A DNA stretch of 64,000 nucleotides from Chitinophaga sp. E66. Lineage in GTDB: Bacteria > Bacteroidota > Bacteroidia > Chitinophagales > Chitinophagaceae. Position 1 is the stretch's first letter, and the number at the start of each line of letters is the position of its first letter. The position numbers were made by a program, and so were the translations under genes. The notes beneath the pieces are model-generated. The model saw only the letters and a program-made list of their open reading frames with translations. It made no database searches and was not told the DNA's origin. The stretch covers positions 2,418,001 to 2,482,000 of the forward strand of contig CP079103.1 of NCBI GenBank assembly GCA_019285755.1, written 5' to 3'. Shown here piece by piece: positions 41,433 to 50,623 of this stretch.

Positions 41433-41825
41433 ATGAAAAAAAAGATATTAATCATTGACGATAGCATGCCCATCAGATTTTTGCTGGAAGCGATGCTTTC
41501 TAAAAAATATAGCACCATTTCGGCACAAGACGGATTTGTTGCAACGATGTGGTTGATGAAAGGAAATACGCCTGATGCTATCATAACGGATCTGGCAATG
41601 CCGAATGTGAATGGTTGGGAGCTGTTGGAGTTCCTGTCGGAAAGCAACCTGTATCGCGATATTCCGGTACTCGTGCTTAGCGCCAGCCTTGAGAACGACA
41701 CCGCTACCATTATCAGTAAGTACCCCAACGTAGTAGAAGTTATCGCGAAACCTTTCGATCCCGTAAACCTGCTGGAAAAGGTCGAAGCCGTATTGAACAA
41801 CAATTCAGAATACATCACATCCTGA
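41433..41825 (+). CDS. Stand-alone response-regulator receiver (CheY-like)
   Basis: A single receiver domain of 130 residues with no output domain. All key residues are present: acidic pair in KILIIDDSMPIRFLL (Asp 9-10), phospho-acceptor Asp in DAIITDLAMPNVNG (about residue 53), Ser in VLVLSASLEN (about 83) and Lys in VIAKPFDPVNLLEK (about 107). The frame is intact. It lies 51 bases before a sugar-1-phosphate transferase gene whose N-terminal domain looks like a degenerate receiver, at the head of an EPS operon. A role in controlling polysaccharide synthesis by protein-protein contact is inferred. No histidine kinase is encoded in the window. Confidence 0.92.
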   Translation: MKKKILIIDDSMPIRFLLEAMLSKKYSTISAQDGFVATMWLMKGNTPDAIITDLAMPNVNGWELLEFLSESNLYRDIPVLVLSASLENDTATIISKYPNVVEVIAKPFDPVNLLEKVEAVLNNNSEYITS

Positions 41826-41876
41826 TTCGAGCAATGTAATTCTTCAAACCCCTGGATTCGTATCAATATCATTTTT

Positions 41877-42987
41877 ATGGAAACAACCGCACCTATTATT
41901 ACTTTACCCACGATGGCATCGCAGGCAGACCTGCGTGCGGAAAGAATCGCTCTTTTCATCGGCTCTGCGTTCCCGGAACAGAGCTGCAGGATAGCTGCAG
42001 ACTTCTCGAAGCTTCCAACGCAACGCATGGCCAGCTGAAGATTTCCGAGATCCTCACTAAAGAGCGCCGCGTTCCCTACGTTATCCTGTTGGACTGGGCC
42101 AGTGCCCGTCGCGACGCCGCCATCTGGGAAGCGTATTTCCGGGACCATAAAGCGCTCAAAGCTATTCCCCTCTTTTTGCTGTTGGAAGAAGTGAATGAAG
42201 AAGCCAGGGAATTTGCGAAGCAGTGCACTTTCATAGATGATGTCGTGACTTCTTGCTGTTCGGTGCCACAGCTGGAACAAAAGATCCAGTTTATTCTGAA
42301 GATAAAACGAATGCAGGCATTGCCGGTATTCAGCAAACAACCGCCTAAAGCCCCTGGAACGGCAAGCCGGTTAATAATTTTCTCAAACGTTCTCTCGATA
42401 TCTTTGTGGCATCTACGCTTCTTATAGCTGCGGCGCCGGTAATGGCCGGCATAGCACTGGCCATTCGCATGGAGTCCAAAGGGCCGATTTTTACGCCGCC
42501 AAACGGGCCGGCCGTAATTACCGCATCTTCCGGTTTTATAAATTCCGGACAATGGTTCCGGATGCCGATAAGAAACTGAAAGAGCTCCAACACCTCAATC
42601 AATACGATACCAATTCGGCCGGACCGAAATTCTATAAAGTCTCCAACGACCCCGTGTTACCCGTCTCGGTAATTTCCTCCGCAATTCCAGTCTCGATGAA
42701 TTACCGCAACTGGTTAATGTGCTTAAAGGAGATATGTCGCTCGTTGGAAACCGCCCCTTCCGCTTTACGAAGCAAACACCCTCACTACCGACGAGTGGAC
42801 GGAACGTTTCCTTGCGCCTGCCGGCATTACGGGATTATGGCAGATCAGCAAACGCGGTAAGAAAGAAATGTCTGTAGAAGAGAGGATTCAACTCGATATC
42901 AACTACGCAAATAAGAACACATTCGCCTACGACATGTGGTTGATGGTCAATACACCATTCGCACTCATACAAAAGGACAACGTATAA
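41877..42987 (+). CDS. Polyprenyl-phosphate sugar-1-phosphate transferase with degenerate receiver domain
   Basis: About 370 residues. The C-terminal half is a PglC/WcaJ-type initiating transferase that loads the first sugar-1-phosphate onto undecaprenyl phosphate: [21 protein letters not shown] (membrane hairpin), [29 protein letters not shown] followed by NRPL, and [11 protein letters not shown]. The N-terminal 140 residues have receiver-like beta/alpha order: [10 protein letters not shown] (no acidic pair), [11 protein letters not shown] (Asp kept), [10 protein letters not shown] (no Ser/Thr) and FIDDVVTS (no Lys-Pro). It replaces the membrane-bound N-terminal domain of many related enzymes. 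Frameshifts near 41983, 42360, 42505, 42655, 42700 and 42770 are repaired. Start 51 bases after the receiver gene; the stop overlaps the next start. Confidence 0.83.
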
Positions 42988-44193
42988 TGATCTTTTTTTT
43001 AGAAATAGTTATTTACACCTACATCGCCGGATGCGTCTTCTTTAACTTCTTCTTCTCACTGGCCGGGAAGCTGTCCCGCCGGAAACAACCTGCGATCACA
43101 GACGCTTCACATTACAAGCGAATCGCTATCCTGGTTCCAGCTTATAAAGAGGATTCCATCATTTTGTCTGCTGCGGAAAGCTACAAACGCTTGAATTATC
43201 CGGCCGACAAGTACGATATGGTGGTGATCGCCGATTCTTTGCAGCCGGAAACTATTACCGCACTGCAGTCTGCAGGCGTGCGTGTCATGCCTGTATCGTT
43301 CGATGTGAGCACGAAAGCACGCTCGCTTAATGCCGCTTTCTCGCAACTGGACGACAGTTATGACTGGCATTGATCTGCGATGCCGACAACGTACTTGAGA
43401 AGGATTTCCTCCTCAAAGTTAACCAGGCAGCGCTGGAAGGGAAAGAAGTGCTGCAGGCGCAACGCGTTGCCAAGAACATGGATTCGCCGATGGCGATCCT
43501 GGATGCGGCCAACGAAATCGTCGCCAACCACATCCATCGCAAAGGTGCAAACGCAGTAGGATTATCCGCATCCGTGATTGGTTCCGGAATGGTCTTTCCC
43601 TTCGCGTTTGTTAAATCTGTTCTGAACGAAATTGAAGCAATCGGCGGTTTCGACAAAGTGCTTCAATTGCTTGTCGTAGAAAGAGGGAAGAAGATCCATT
43701 ACCTGGAAAACGCGCTGATCTTCGACGAAAAGGTGGAACACGCCAACGCATTCCAGAACCAGCGCCGCCGTTGGATTTCCGCACAGTTCGTTTATCTTCG
43801 GAAATTCTTTGTGCCTGGCGTTAAAGGTTTGCTGAAAGGCAGATTCGACTACTTCAACCTGGCCGTCACGCAAAATATTCTGCTCCCCAGGATGTTGCTG
43901 CTGGTTGCCCTTGGGTTCTGCACGCTCCTCTATTTAGCATTGGGCCGTTTTCTTCACATCAGCGTATTCGCCTGGCTCACCGCCTCCGTCCTTTTGCAAT
44001 TGCGCTGCTATTGCCGCTGCCGAAAAAATTCTTCACGCATTACTTTATTACTGCCATGAAGGCGCTACCACGCGTACTGGCGATCATGGTTGCTATCATG
44101 TTCCGCCTGAAAGGCGCCAATAAAACGTTCATTCATACCAAACATACCAAAACCGGTATCGATAATCCCCTGTTAGATGGCACCGCAAGCTGA
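42987..44193 (+). CDS. GT2 membrane glycosyltransferase
   Basis: About 402 residues. A membrane-anchored N-terminus (FFLEIVIYTYIAGCVFFNFFF) leads into the GT-A domain: RIAILVPAYKEDSII, DMVVIADSL, the D-A-D metal motif in ICDADNVLEKDF (a missing base near 43370 precedes it) and the acceptor-side QNQRRRWISAQ near residue 260. Two or three C-terminal spans follow (ILLPRMLLLVALGFCTLLYL). A second frameshift near 44000 is repaired. The QxxRRRW motif suggests inverting, possibly processive, transfer. Its start overlaps the sugar transferase stop (TAATG), and its end overlaps the next gene by 17 bases. Confidence 0.85.
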
Positions 44194-45086
44194 AATAGAA
44201 GCCCCTCTGGTGTCGATAATTACGGTTAATTATAACAATGCTGCCGTAACTATAGACCTGCTCAAATCAATTGCTAGGAATTCCTATCGCAATGTTGAAG
44301 TGATCATTGTTGATAATGCATCCAGGGAAGATGCGTCTGCCGACTTCAAAGCCGTTTACCCGGAAGTAAAGATCATCCGCAGCGCAACCAACCTCGGCTT
44401 CTCCGGGGAATAACCTGGGCCTGCGCGTGGCCACGGGCGAATTTCTCTTTCTTGTAAATAATGATACCGAGTTCACCGATGGTCTGATCGAAGGCCTGAC
44501 GGATATCTTCCGGAAGTATCCCGACGCCGGCATCGCCAGCCCTAAGTTTCACTACTTCTTCCATAAAGGAACGATTGAATACGCAGGTTATCATGCCGTA
44601 GATATCCTGACGGGCCGCAATAGTATGATTGGCTGCAAGGAGCCTGATAATGGGCAATATGATCAGATAACCGAGACAAACTATGCCCACGGCGGTGGTA
44701 TGATGATCCCGGCAAAGGTATTGAAGGTGGTAGGGCTCATGCCGGAAGTATTCTTCCTCTATTATGAAGAATTCGACTGGTGCGCTCAGATCCGCAGGAA
44801 AGGGTATAAAGTTTATTATCAGCCTAAATCACTGATTTATCATAAGGAGTCGATGACTACCGGTAAAAACAGCCCGCTGAAAACCTATTACATCACCCGC
44901 AACCGCATTCTCTTTATGCGCCGGAATGTAAAATGGTTGCATAGGGCGGCATTCATGTGCTATCTTACGGTATTCACGATCCCCAAAAATACGCTTACGT
45001 TCCTGGTACGTCGGGAACATGCGCACCTTAAAGCATTCTGGAACGGCCTGTTCTGGAATATCAAAAACCTAAAAAAAGTTAACTGA
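44177..45086 (+). CDS. GT2 glycosyltransferase (rhamnosyltransferase-like)
   Basis: A soluble family-2 enzyme of about 303 residues: APLVSIITVNYNNAAVTIDL, VEVIIVDNASREDAS, FLFLVNNDTEFTDGL (D-x-D equivalent N-N-D-T) and YYEEFDWCAQIRRKGYK, followed by IYHKESMTTGKNS. These are the signatures of the WbbL/rhamnosyl group, in which E-x-D-W acts as catalytic base. One frameshift near 44408 (missing G; GNNLGLRVATG follows) is repaired. The sugar transferred is a guess. Its stop overlaps the asnB start as TGATG. Confidence 0.85.
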
Positions 45087-46975
45087 TGTGTGGTATTGCC
45101 GGTTTTGTTGATTTCAGGCGCTCCTCGGGCGAGGATGTGCTGAGTGCGATGACCGATGTGTTGCAGCACCGCGGCCCCAACGATGCGGGATATGAACTGG
45201 TTAAAGGCGAATCCTCCCATATCGGGCTGGGGCATCGCCGGCTGTCCATACTCGACTTATCCAGTTCAGGGCACCAGCCTATGACTTTTCGTGATCTGAC
45301 TATAATTTTCAACGGTGAAGTTTACAACTTCAAGGAAATACGCAAAGAACTTGAAAGCCACGGTTATGACTTTTCTTCCGGTTCAGACACCGAAGTGCTG
45401 TTGAAAGGATGGGATCTGTGGCAGGAGAAGGTGCTCGATAAATGTATCGGCATGTTCGCGTTTGCCATACTCGACCGCAAACGGGACGTCCTGACGCTTG
45501 TCCGCGACCGGGCAGGCGTTAAACCGCTTTATTATTACTGGAAAGACGGCCTCCTCTTATTTGCTTCTGAGTTGAAGAGCTTCCATGAGCACCCACGGTT
45601 TGCCAAAGAAATCGACGTTAATGCGCTTTCACTGTTTTTGCAATACAGCTACGTACCTGCGCCTTACTCCATATTCAGGGATACCGGAAATTAATGCCCG
45701 GTCACGTCCTGCGCATATCGTTAAAAGGCGGCGAACCAGAAAAAGAAAGCTATTGGAGCGTGCTGGACGCGTATCACCAACCGTTGTTGAAGGACAATGA
45801 AGAAGAAGTGCTCCGTAAAACGGAAAGCCTCCTGCAGAGCGCTTACAAATACAGAATGGTGTCAGACGTGCCCGTAGGTGTTTTTCTCAGTGGCGGATAC
45901 GACAGCACCAGCGTAGCTGCCATCCTGCAGTCCGGCACCGCATCCCGCATTAAAACTTTCACGATAGGCTATAAGGAACAGAAGTTCGATGAATCCGCCG
46001 AAGCGCGGAAAATTGCTATGCACTGGGGACGGACCACCACGAGTGGATCGTAGGTCCAGAAGACGCGAAAGGCGTACTTCATAAACTCCCTGAAATATAC
46101 GACGAGCCCTTCGCAGACAATTCAACTGTTCCTACTACGCTGGTGTCTATGCTGGCGGCTCGGGAAGTGAAAGTAGCATTAGGTGGAGATGGGGAGACGA
46201 ATTATTTGCCGGCTATAATAAATTCAACCAGTCGCTTTCATTCACCCGCCGATTCCCACGCCCGATCCAGGCGATTGCCAGCGCAGCTATGGACTGGTGG
46301 ACCCGGAGCATCTTCCGTACTTTAACCGGAAGTATAACTTCGCCACCAGGTTCGAGAAAATGAAGCTGATCTGGAAGTCCGGCCGCCCGGAACTGGCTAT
46401 GAAATACATCAGCCAATACGTAACTGAATCGGAAAGTGATAAGTTCATCGATGGGCCGGTAGAACGGTACAGAACGAATTTCGACCTGAATGGAAAATTA
46501 GCAGGTGTTAATACCCCTGAACCGCCTTCTGGCGATCGACTACCTCACGTTCCTGGTCGATAATAACCTGGTGAAAATGGATCGCGCTACCATGAGCGTG
46601 AGCATAGAAGGGCGCGAGCCGATGCTGGACCATCGCCTGGTAGAGTATCTGGCGCGTGTTCCGGACAGCCTCAAGATGAAAAACAACGTGAACAAATACC
46701 TGTTGAAGACCATCGTTCACAAGTATGTTCCGAAATCCATCATGGAAAGGCCTAAAATGCCATTCATCGCGCCGCTTACGGAGTGGTTCCGTGACGAATT
46801 GCGCGAACAGATGGATTATTATCTTTCTGAAAGGAAGCTTAAGGACACCGGGTTGTTGAGCAGTACTACGATCCGCTCGCTGCTGCAACGATACCAGCAG
46901 GGAGAGAAGGTTAACCACCAGAAACTATGGAACGTACTCGTGTTTCAATTATGGTATGAACGATGGATGCAGTAA
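45086..46975 (+). CDS. asnB: Asparagine synthase-like amidotransferase in the EPS operon
   Basis: About 630 residues. The N-terminal class-II glutaminase domain starts at the catalytic Cys2 (MCGIAGFVDF), with LGHRRLSILDL and FNGEVYNFKE. The C-terminal ATP-pyrophosphatase domain carries GVFLSGGYDSTSVAAIL, the SGGxDS P-loop, and VALGGDGGDELFAGYN (restored by adding a G near 46195). Frameshifts near 45692, 46030, 46195, 46285 and 46525 are repaired. The position between glycosyltransferase genes, overlapping both neighbours or nearly so, suggests that it amidates an EPS component (for example a uronic acid) rather than making free asparagine; that is inference. Free asparagine synthesis remains possible. 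Confidence 0.87.
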
Positions 46976-46977
46976 CA

Positions 46978-48103
46978 ATGAGCCAGCCAAGGAAAATAAA
47001 AATACTCGAAACGATCCGCCAGGGTAAGGTAGGGGCGGCGAAAGCCATGTGCTCGACCTGGTAGCCCATCTCGACCGGGAGCGGTTCGATCCCGTAGTAC
47101 TGTCATTTACCGGCGGTCCCATGATTGAAACGCTCGGGAAAATGAATATTCCGGCACACGTCATAGAAAGTGAAAAAGCATTTGACCTGCGGGTATGGAA
47201 AAGCGTCAAACGGTTTATGCGTTCACAGGGGATACAAATCGTACATGTGCACGGTACGCGAGCGAACACGAACGTACTTTGGGCCGCCCGCTCACTGGGC
47301 CTGCCGGTGCTTTACACGATACACGGATGGTCATTTCATGATGGGTTATCCGGTTGGTCGCGCCGTGCGCGCGTGCTGGCGGAGAAAGTCATCACCGGGT
47401 TGACGAGCCTCAATATCTGCGTTTCCGAGTCTAACAGGCAAACAGGTATCCGGGCGTTTGGCAGCTTCCGGAATGCTAAGGTGATCCGCAACGGCGTTAA
47501 TTTGTCCCATTTTAACCCCGAAGGTGAGTATGCCGACCTTCGCGCACATTACGGCGTACCAGAGAATCATATCTTACTGGGATATATGGTAAGGATGACC
47601 TACCAGAAGGATCCCCTGAATATGATCCGGGCATTCGCAGAAGTGGCGAAGAAACGGGATGATATTACACTGCTGATGATCGGTGATGGCGAGCTCAGAC
47701 AAGTTGCCATTCAGCTTGCCGGAGAACTCGGCCTTACCGGCCGGATCCGTTTCGACGGGTTCAGGCTGGATGTTCCTGCGGTACTTAACGCTGTCGATGT
47801 TTATTGCCTTCCATCCCTTTGGGAAGGTTTCCCGATAGGTGTGCTGGAGGCAATGGCAATGGGAAAACCGTGATAGCCAGTGATGTGGACGGGACCAGGG
47901 AGGCTGTGGAAAATGGCGTCAACGGATTCCTGGTACCGGCATCCAACCCGCAGGCGATGGCTGATGCCATTCTGAAGGTGGCCGGAGATCCTTCATTGCG
48001 GGAAACCATCAGCCGGAACGCTATCCGGACGATACGCGAGAAATTCGATGTTGCCAGTATGACGAAGGAGATCGAATTGGTTTACGAACAACTAGGCAAA
48101 TAG
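46978..48103 (+). CDS. GT4 glycosyltransferase
   Basis: Retaining GT-B enzyme of about 375 residues. N-terminal domain: ILETIRQGKVGGGESHVLDL (a missing G near 47037 is restored), IQIVHVHGTRANTNVLWAA and LYTIHGWSFHDG. C-terminal domain: VIRNGVNLSHFNP, LLMIGDGELR, and the donor-binding CLPSLWEGFPIGVLEAMAMG (the E-x7-E motif), then VIASDVDGTREAVENGVNG. A second frameshift near 47867 is repaired. It begins 2 bases after the asnB stop and belongs to the EPS operon. Confidence 0.88.
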
Positions 48104-48156
48104 TATAAAAAGTTTTATTAATCTTTACATTCAATATTTAAAGCCCAGGCATACGC

Positions 48157-48890
48157 ATGAAAATAAGGAATCCGCGATCCCGTTTCGATATCAACGTCAA
48201 AAGTACCGATAAGGTCCTGGAAGTTGGCGGCGGTCACAATCCTCATCCAAGAAGCAACGTTGTCGTCGATAAATATGCGGACGACAATTACCACCGCAGC
48301 GGCAATATCCTTGTCCGTAAAAATCAGCAGTTTTTGTCGGCGGATGGCGAGAATCTGCCTTTTGAAGATAAGTCTTTCGACTATGTGATCTGCAACCAGG
48401 TACTGGAGCACGTCCCTGACCCTGCCCGGTTCCTGCGCGAACAATTCCGTGTGGCAAAAAGGGGGTACATAGAAACGCCTTCGTTGCTGGGAGAATTCCT
48501 TTTCCGAAAGCCTCCCATAAATGGGTACTCATGGAAATCGATAATAAGCTGGTGCTCATAGAAAAGGCGAAACTGCACTTCGGACATCCGCATTTCGATT
48601 TCGGGAGCTCTTCCTAAACCAATTACCCAAACGCTCTATCGGGTATAAGATATTGGAAAGAACGCATCCCGACATCCATACCGTACGCATTGAATGGGAA
48701 GAAGGTTTCGACTTCGTGGTAGAACCCACTGATCCTGAGATCCGGAAGTATTTCGAGCAGCCCTGGGATGAAGAAATGGTACTTCGTCACTTTCCCCGCC
48801 GTTCCTGGGGCTGAGCTATGGGAAGCAACTGCCGCATTCGGCAATATTGTACAGACTATTTTCAAATCGCGTGTATTGAAACGCACGTGA
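48157..48890 (+). CDS. Class I SAM-dependent methyltransferase
   Basis: About 245 residues. The SAM-binding motif I is VLEVGGGHNPHPRSN (about residues 20-34), motif II region NLPFEDKSFDYVICNQVLEHV (typical of methyltransferase-11 family), and motif III RVAKRGYIETPS. Three frameshifts (near 48505, 48605 and 48803) are repaired in the C-terminal half, which then ends in LPHSAILYRLFSNRVLKRT. It is the last gene of the plus-strand EPS operon and may methylate a sugar; the substrate is not known. A terminator follows at 48911. Confidence 0.78.
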
Positions 48891-48910
48891 TACTGTTGTA
48901 ATACATGAAC

Positions 48911-48938
48911 AAAAGGCTCCCGCGGAGGGAGCCTTTTT
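48911..48938. terminator. Bidirectional terminator between convergent EPS genes
   Basis: An 11-bp stem (AAAAGGCTCCC / GGGAGCCTTTT) with a 5-base loop and a T run on both strands. It ends the methyltransferase operon on the plus strand and the flippase gene (stop at 48953) on the minus strand. Confidence 0.85.
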
Positions 48939-48952
48939 ATTTACGTCGATTA

Positions 48953-50284
48953 TCAGCGGGGCGCCTTGCGCATTACTTTACCCAGCAGCACACGGCATTC
49001 TGCCATGCCCAGGTCCAGGATTTCCTTCAGGGAAAAATGCACATACTTCCTTAGAAAATAATACCCCATTATCACACCAGCAATGAGGTTGATGACAGAA
49101 ACAGCCGCCACTGCGCGGATATCCATAAACCACCATAGGAATAGTACATCCCCTACGACGTTTATCACCAGCTTGAATGCGCTTTTATAGAAATTCAAAT
49201 GCGGTTTGCCGATCATATCCAGCGTAACGCCCAGAAACCTGTCGATCGGGTAGAGTATAGCAGAAAGCAGGAAAATACGGACCACGTCGGCTGCCTGTAA
49301 ATACTCCTGACCAGCCAATATAATGATGCCTAGTTTAGTGAAAGCGACGGCGCCCAGGATAAAGGGAATGATCAGCAGCGTAACCACCCCGGTGTAACGT
49401 GAAAACGCCCTGGAAACGGCGCCCCAGTCGTTGCTATTCACGGCCGCGGCAATAGCGGGCTGGGCCGTCGCCACAAAGCTCCGGAGTATGATCTCTATCA
49501 CTTCCATGAATTTCTGGGGTATGCTATAAATCGCAACGGAAGGGGAGTTGATCATCGTCCGGATTAAAAAGCTGTCCGAATAGTTCAGCGCCGAACCTGT
49601 CAGCATACTACCGACGATCAGCCGGCCATACACATATAACTCACGTACCGCTTGTTTCGTCCGGAAGAAGATCGCCCGGATCTGCGTCCACCGGTAGAAG
49701 AGGCTATACAGGCTGGTGATTGCAAGCGTGGCGCCGTAAGCATACAATACATTTGGCAACGTGAACTGCTTCATCAGATATAGCAGGCAGAGCAGGACCA
49801 GGAAAGTACAGTTTTGCACGATACGCAGCTGCAGAATCTTATCGAACTTATGAGCGGCCTGCAACAGCCAGGAAGCGAAGTTGAAAGGAAGTGACAGTAG
49901 CAGTAAAGGACCGAGCCAGGCAAGGAATAATTGCCAGATAGCGGAAAGATACTCGGGTAGTATAAACGCGAGCACACTGCCCGCAACCAGGTAAATGAAG
50001 GTCAATATAAGGGCTACATACCAGGCAGCGCCTACTACCTTGCGCCCCCTCCATGCAGATACGCCCGCATAATACCTGATGAGCCCTGATTGCAGCAGCG
50101 CGGTCCGCATGAGATCCAGCATCGTATAGGTAGCCAGAAATAACACCCACTCGCCGAAATCCTGCTTATTCAGCACCCTTACAAGGATCGCAAAAGAAAG
50201 TAGATTAAAGAAAGCCGAAACAACGTTTCCCATCAGGGAACTAAAATGCTGATTCTTAACAGCAGCAATGAGCTTGTTAGCCAT
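48953..50284 (-). CDS. wzx: Wzx-type polysaccharide flippase
   Basis: An intact 443-residue membrane protein with about 12-14 hydrophobic segments of the MOP flippase superfamily (polysaccharide synthase / Wzx). The N-terminus (MGNVVSAFFNLLSFAILVRVLNKQDFGEWVLFLA) matches the conserved first two spans with the F-G-x-W/Y motif. It would move the lipid-linked repeat unit to the periplasmic side for the Wzy-like polymerase encoded at 28123. It is transcribed convergently with the EPS operon and has its own upstream region with a TACCTTTG box. Confidence 0.88.
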   Translation of the reverse strand: MANKLIAAVKNQHFSSLMGNVVSAFFNLLSFAILVRVLNKQDFGEWVLFLATYTMLDLMRTALLQSGLIRYYAGVSAWRGRKVVGAAWYVALILTFIYLVAGSVLAFILPEYLSAIWQLFLAWLGPLLLLSLPFNFASWLLQAAHKFDKILQLRIVQNCTFLVLLCLLYLMKQFTLPNVLYAYGATLAITSLYSLFYRWTQIRAIFFRTKQAVRELYVYGRLIVGSMLTGSALNYSDSFLIRTMINSPSVAIYSIPQKFMEVIEIILRSFVATAQPAIAAAVNSNDWGAVSRAFSRYTGVVTLLIIPFILGAVAFTKLGIIILAGQEYLQAADVVRIFLLSAILYPIDRFLGVTLDMIGKPHLNFYKSAFKLVINVVGDVLFLWWFMDIRAVAAVSVINLIAGVIMGYYFLRKYVHFSLKEILDLGMAECRVLLGKVMRKAPR

Positions 50285-50623
50285 GTATCCGATTAATTAA
50301 ACTCGCAATGACGGCTTTACAGAGGATGAGGTTAACCCGAAGGCAGCAAATAATCATTTGCCGGTCACATTTAGCAACGCTCAAAGGTAATCGATTTTAT
50401 CAAAAAATTAAATGTTACAACCCCGTTTTCGGGTATAAAAATGAACGCCTTCTCATTACAGCTATTGATTTTTAATAATTTATTATGAAACCTAATCTAT
50501 ATAAGAAAAATATATCATTTATTACCGTTTAATCATTATTTTAGGCATAGAATTGGCTGAAACCGCCGATTTCTTGTGAAGCCTTGCCTATTTTGAAACT
50601 GTATAATGACCATAATTCAATAA
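50285..50623. other. Divergent intergenic region between wzx and the beta-helix gene
   Basis: 339 AT-rich bases. For wzx, TACCTTTG on the minus strand (50389-50382) is a full match to TAnnTTTG, 98 bases before the start, and it is part of the 13-base AAAGGTAATCGAT motif shared with the region before the GT2 gene at 40992. For the plus-strand gene only a poor box (TATTTTG at 50590) was seen. No RNA gene or further repeat found. Confidence 0.4.
50382..50389 (-). promoter_or_regulatory. Candidate -7 promoter box for wzx
   Basis: TACCTTTG on the minus strand, a full match to TAnnTTTG; no TTG lies at the ideal 26-base spacing. It overlaps the shared AAAGGTAATCGAT motif. Confidence 0.4.
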
